A stretch of 64,000 nt of DNA from positions 258,300,562 to 258,364,561 of the forward strand of contig JARDYH010000003.1 in NCBI GenBank assembly GCA_029215795.1. Direction: 5' to 3'. The position numbers and the translations under genes are program-made. This DNA is from Anniella stebbinsi. Its lineage: Eukaryota > Chordata > Lepidosauria > Squamata > Anniellidae. Each line of letters opens with the position of its first letter. Position 1 is the stretch's first letter. This document shows, one piece after another, positions 1 through 64,000 of the stretch. The notes beneath the pieces were generated by a model. It saw only the letters and a list, made by a program, of their open reading frames with translations. It had not been told where the DNA came from and made no database searches.

Positions 1-1082
1 GGTTGGGGAAGGCTGCTGTGAAAAACGTTTTAAGTACTAATAGCTGTATGCAACAACTGTTGTAAACTATTGTTCTGATATTGGTGCATTAAGAATATTT
101 GGAGCAAGGTACCAATATTTCTGTCCTGACTGGTTCGTGTATAAAGCTACTGCACCCATCTCAACTTCACTCATGTTTTGGAGGAAGTTGTTATAAGTCT
201 ATGCTGAAAAGAGGTGACTGGAGAGGGAGAAATACCTATACTGACCTGGTTTGCACGTAACAACAATTTCTGGGTTGTTTAACCCATGAATTGTTGTGGA
301 TGGGCGAGAGTGAGCAAGTGTACGTTGCACTCATCACGTCTGCTACATTTTTATTCTGCTTTTCAGACAATTATTATTGTCTCCCAAAGTGGCTCTGTCA
401 TCAGGCTTACAAACTAAACCGACAAGTCACTTGAGGGAAGCAGGGTGGAGGGAAAAGGAAGAGGCGGGAATCGTTTTTTCCAGGCCAGAACAAGGAGGTG
501 AGCTGTAAGTGAGCATTTACATGCCCTTTGCGCCAGGCTGATCGTCCCTTCCTTGTGTTCTTGCCTGAATGAGACTTTTGTTCCTTTGGCCAATGGGTCC
601 AGAGCGTTCTTTTGCCATCCTTCAGCTGTCCCAGGGCACCTGTCAGTCTAACACTGGTCTACTGGCTGCTGTTATACTTGAGAGGATATATGTGGAAAAG
701 TTTGAATCCTTGAATTGCACTGTATACATGCGTATTAGTCTGGTTAAACATGTAGTTTCAGGTTAGGTAAGTCGTACTAAGACCTCGAAAGAAAAGGCAA
801 GGAGATTTCTGCAAGAAGGAAAGGGAGGCGCTGATGTCATTTTTAGCAAAGGTCTCTTTGCACCTACGTCATCGAACAACAGTAGTTTATTTTTTGCACT
901 ATGTTCTGTATTAATCGCATAGCCATTTCACTGCGGAATAAATGGCTGCTGCTGTTCTTACTTTGTTGTGAAGAATAATAGTGGCTATTGCCAATTCCCA
1001 GCTACTGATTGAAGGTGTGTGGTGGACATAGCCTTTGAAAAGGGCTATCTACCCATTGTTTTTTTGTCCAGGAAGAAAAGGG
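1..1082. other. Intron 4 sequence, no recognised element
   Basis: The window opens within MSH2 intron 4. I looked for exon 4 on the + strand and found no MSH2-like coding segment here. A short stretch near 270-300 resembles the palindromic element family of 1083-1735, but too little is left to call it. Confidence 0.6.
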
Positions 1083-1735
1083 TACTTAGTGACTGGGTTC
1101 ATACGACACGTTTACCTACACTCATTGGTTGAGTGTCGGGTTGTTCTTGTACCATGGTTTGTTTTGTACTGTGGTTATTGTGTTGTCTGGCCGCAGCAAT
1201 TTTCCTCACGGTGGCTTATTAACCATGCAGTGGCTAATTCTCAGACAAGTCACCTTGAGAACCCATGGTTTGTTTTTCGATTGTTCAGGGTGCTTAACAA
1301 GCCACACTATGGTTAACAAGCCCCCCTGTGGAAAACACACTGGGTTCAGACAACACGATAACCCACAGTTCAACAACAACCCACACTCAATCATTCAAAC
1401 AACATGATAATCCACACTCAGTAGTGGATTGAGGGTTGTAACTGTGGCTTGTTCGTTGAACTGTGGGTTAGCGTGTTGCCTGATTGCAGCGAGGGTGGCT
1501 TGTTAACCATGCAGTGAGGCTTGTTTTCTCAAAGAAGCTCCCTTGAGAACCCATGGTTTGTTGTTGGATTGTTCAGAGTGGTTAACAAGCCACACTGCAT
1601 AGTTAACGAACCACCCTGGCTGCGTTCAAACAACACGATAACCCACCCTGCAGAAAACGTGCTGTGTTCAGATAATACGCTAACTCGTGGTTCAATAAAG
1701 TGTGGGTTAGTGTGTTGTGTGAACCCAGCCAATGT
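1083..1735. repeat. Compound palindromic (MITE-like) element
   Basis: Termini recur in both orientations: gttcagacaacacgataacc (near 1345-1365) and gttcaaacaacacgataacc (1625-1645) against gggttagtgtgttgtgtgaa (1705-1725). The block gagaacccatggtttgtt occurs twice (about 1257 and 1546), each followed by a loop rich in ggttaacaagccacac and its reverse complement. The structure is two related palindromic units joined head to tail or nested. It belongs with the other ttcagacaacac elements in the window. No ORF of its own. Confidence 0.65.
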
Positions 1736-1951
1736 GTCCCCCTGCCACCACTGTCCAGTTGTTTCACTGTCTCTCCCTGGAGAAACAGCCATGAATTAAT
1801 CAGACTTTTCAGCAGTAATTTAGAAATACTGTCGGACAAGCACAAACCCTATATTGGTTGGGGCTCATCCATACTTAGTCTCTGCAGTACACCAGAGGCA
1901 AGCTGTGTGAATGTGTCTAGAGTAACACGTCTGTTGTTTCCTCCCCACTAG

Positions 1952-61865
<59,914 letters not shown>

Positions 61866-62365
61866 CATGAGAAAGCAAAAGAAGAAGCGGCTTGAACTCA
61901 GCATTTTTGGGTCGGATGTACATACTTCTCTCGAACCAACCAGGACCGTCGCCAGAAGTAGTGCTGCTGTGTATCGCTCGCCTGTACCATAAGGCAAAAT
62001 CCACGGTACGACATCGTCTTGTTGCAGATTTCTCTGCCACATTAGAGGCAGCCAGCAAAGTGTAGTTGGGGATTGGGGAAATTTGCAACATTGACGTCCC
62101 ACCATAGATTTTGCCTTCCTCGATGTCCATGGGGAGAGAGTTGTCGTCACAGGAGTACTAGTTTTGGTGCTAGCCAAATCTTGGGTGTGGTTTTGACCTC
62201 AACAGGAATAATAATTTTTCTCTGTAGTCTCGCTTTGTAATATTTCGCTTTGATCACTCTCTTGCATCAGATTTACTTTTGTAATGTAGGAATTTGTTGT
62301 GCCAGCTATAATGCTTTCTCCTTGTGACTGAATTTTGAATAAACTACACTTACTCCTTTAGGTTT
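61866..62365 (+). other. MSH2: MSH2 3' untranslated region
   Basis: About 500 nt between the stop codon and the poly(A) signal region. No obvious interspersed repeat is seen, unlike nearly every other stretch of this size in the window, which fits a retained 3' UTR. The 3' end is an estimate placed 20-25 nt past the signal. Confidence 0.8.
62338..62343 (+). promoter_or_regulatory. MSH2: Poly(A) signal AATAAA of MSH2
   Basis: Canonical AATAAA about 475 nt after the stop codon, the first one downstream of the CDS. Cleavage is expected roughly 15-25 nt further on. Inferred from position and motif only; no transcript data. Confidence 0.75.
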
Positions 62366-63460
62366 AAGAAGCATGTTAATCTCTCAAAAATACTTGCGGA
62401 ATTTTACTGCCTTTGGCTGGAAACTCTTAGTCTGTGCCTAACTAACATAAGCATAGGCACCGTATTTAGCACCAAAGCTCACAACAAAAAGATATAATTT
62501 CCCAGGTACAGCTGTGCTTGTATAACTATGCCATATGTCTTCATAGGACTTCCGTGGACATGTTGAACTTATTCTACAGTATTCCAAATTTGAAATTATC
62601 CATAAGTAAATGCCAACCATCAGGGTGTGGTTCCCCCTTTTATTTTATACCTGTTAAATTCAAAACCTTTTAAATAACTTGATTAAGAAAATTGGATTGT
62701 ATTCACTATTGCTGGGAAATCTGAAATTATCTCTCAGTGTCTTCTTACATCCATCTTACTCCAAAACACCCCACTGAACTCTGCTCATATTTGTCAACTT
62801 CTGTTAGTCATATTGTTTTGGGTGGGGCAAGCGTATAGGGGACAGTTGAGGTTTTTTTTTAGTATTTGGCAGGTAATATCTTTTGCCACTATTGATATAT
62901 AGGATAATGAAATAGTCTTCATGTAAAACAAACTGAGGGAATACTTTTAACTCCATATCTGATAGTTTGCTAATCCATCTAAACATTTCTTGCCCAAAAC
63001 GTGACATAGCTGGACATGAAGTTTTATGACTTGCTGATTGAGAATCCTACTGCCAACACTTTTGAGATAACTCTTTGTGCTCCTCAATGGGGCATCATAG
63101 CACTGAGTACTAACTTTATATTGACTTTGTATTAAGTTTTAATTAAACTAGGTAAACTAATTAGAATTACCTTTCATTTCTGTTTTCGATATGAATTTGA
63201 GAAAAGTCTTACCTGGGACATCATATAAATGCATGGCAGTTTCCTCATTTTATTGGCTCAGGGTGTTTTGTGCCAAGCCTGAAGTATGGGGAGCAGGAAC
63301 ATTGTGGCAAAGATAGCCAGGCAAAAGGGGTGAGGATGTGCCCATGCTGATGTTGCGAATAGCGTCAAATGAACTTCATGGTCTAAACTAGCCCTGAACT
63401 ACTTTCAAAAATTAACCTGAGCTAGGGCCCATCACCACATCCTTGTAACAGTGGCGTTAA
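62366..63460. other. Intergenic sequence downstream of MSH2
   Basis: No gene, exon or repeat recognised. The minus-strand open frame 62804-63007 has no clear similarity. Confidence 0.5.
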
Positions 63461-63463
63461 TGG

Positions 63464-63618
63464 GTCTGTTCGGATAGCACGTTAGGCCACTAACTCTGTT
63501 GTTTAAACCGTGGTTATGTAGCCAGCATGGTTAGGAATGGTTCACACATCACGCTAAGCCATAATGTTCAACTCAGAGTGCTTAACCACCATGGCTTAGC
63601 GTGCATCTGAACAGGATC
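63464..63618 (+). repeat. Palindromic MITE-like element (CTGTTCAGACAACA family), internally deleted
   Basis: Left end ggtctgttcggatagcacgt, right end gcgtgcatctgaacaggatc. It lacks the tttgcagcaaatggttagtgagc segment seen in the full copies (155 against 189 bp). Confidence 0.8.
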
Positions 63619-63694
63619 AGTAAGTTAAATTACAGCCTGTGTGAAATAGTCCTTTTGTCTGTTCTCATCATATTGCCAAACAATTTCATTGGGA

Positions 63695-63768
63695 GGCTGT
63701 CTGTCTGAATGGGATGATGGGCATTGTAGTCCAACCCATCTGGCAGACACCACATTGAGGAAGCCTGC
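63695..63768. repeat. Short palindromic element fragment
   Basis: gatgatgggcattgtagtcc then aacccatctggcagacacca, the right arm of the CTCCAGATGTTTTGG family. Confidence 0.6.
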
Positions 63769-63819
63769 TGTATTCTCTCCGCACAACTTTACATAGGGAA
63801 AGGTAACATCAGAAGTGGC

Positions 63820-63945
63820 TCTTACAGCACAATGTATGCATGTTTTTACTCAGAAGCAAATCTCATTGAGTTCAATGTGACTTACTCCGAGTTCACATTC
63901 ACAGGATTTTGGCCTCGGTCTGTTGGATGGATTCCAACAGTACAA
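63820..63945. repeat. Short palindromic repeat (CTCAGAAGCAAATC family)
   Basis: cttacagcacaatgtatgca, actcagaagcaaatctcatt and gagttcaatgtgacttactc with inverted outer ends (ccaacagtacaatcg). Same family as 20622 and 26205. Confidence 0.6.
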
Positions 63946-64000
63946 TCGCTTCTTTTTTCTTTTATTAAATATACATCAAATATAATAAAAAAGATCAACA

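Noticed and set aside
1..1951. MSH2 exon 4
   Set aside because: No segment matches the expected exon 4 product with flanking AG and GT. The exon must lie upstream of the window.
62366..64000. Start of a neighbouring gene downstream of MSH2
   Set aside because: In mammals KCNK12 follows MSH2, so I looked for two-pore potassium channel sequence on the minus strand and found none before the window ends.

Overview
The window is vertebrate nuclear DNA. It holds the 3' two-thirds of one gene, the mismatch-repair gene MSH2, on the + strand. Twelve coding exons can be placed, corresponding to human exons 5-16. Every junction is GT-AG, all twelve exons join in one open frame, and together they give 668 codons plus a TGA stop at 61863-61865. 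A poly(A) signal lies at 62338-62343. Exons 1-4 and the promoter lie upstream of base 1, so the window opens inside intron 4. No other gene is visible: the roughly 1.6 kb after the MSH2 poly(A) signal is non-coding and repeat-bearing.

The repeats point to a squamate reptile, most likely a lizard. I infer this from tRNA-headed SINEs of the Sauria-SINE type with a Bov-B-like tail and AAATA-rich end, another tRNA-headed SINE, many CR1 LINE 3' ends of at least two subfamilies, L2-clade LINE reverse-transcriptase copies, hAT-like non-autonomous transposons, and several families of short palindromic (MITE-like) elements. I cannot name the species.

Layout: 1-1951 end of intron 4, dominated by a compound palindromic element; 1952-2101 exon 5; 2102-5704 intron 5 (CR1, L2); 5705-5838 exon 6; 5839-25579 intron 6, 19.7 kb of interspersed repeats; 25580-25776 exon 7; 29203-29312 exon 8, with a CR1 copy ending about 33 bp before it; 29313-42284 intron 8, 13 kb; 42285-42408 exon 9; 43871-44021 exon 10; 44167-44264 exon 11, after a 145-bp intron; 44265-53142 intron 11 with the best-preserved L2 copy; 53143-53388 exon 12; 55070-55274 exon 13 (Walker A); 56270-56517 exon 14 (Walker B); 57640-58955 a decayed L2; 59136-59308 exon 15; 61695-61865 exon 16 and stop.

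The encoded segment covers the end of the connector domain, the lever and clamp, the whole ATPase domain and the C-terminal helix-turn-helix dimerisation region of MSH2, the partner of MSH6 (MutS-alpha) and MSH3 (MutS-beta). All ATPase motifs are intact, so the gene looks functional. I did not find an undescribed biological system. The more interesting points are the nested transposon insertions, the palindromic element families, two hAT-like elements with recognisable 8-bp target duplications, a strand bias of long C homopolymers, and MSH2 details (no BAT-26-type A-run at the exon 5 donor, an odd exon 10 acceptor, a CR1 beside the exon 8 acceptor).
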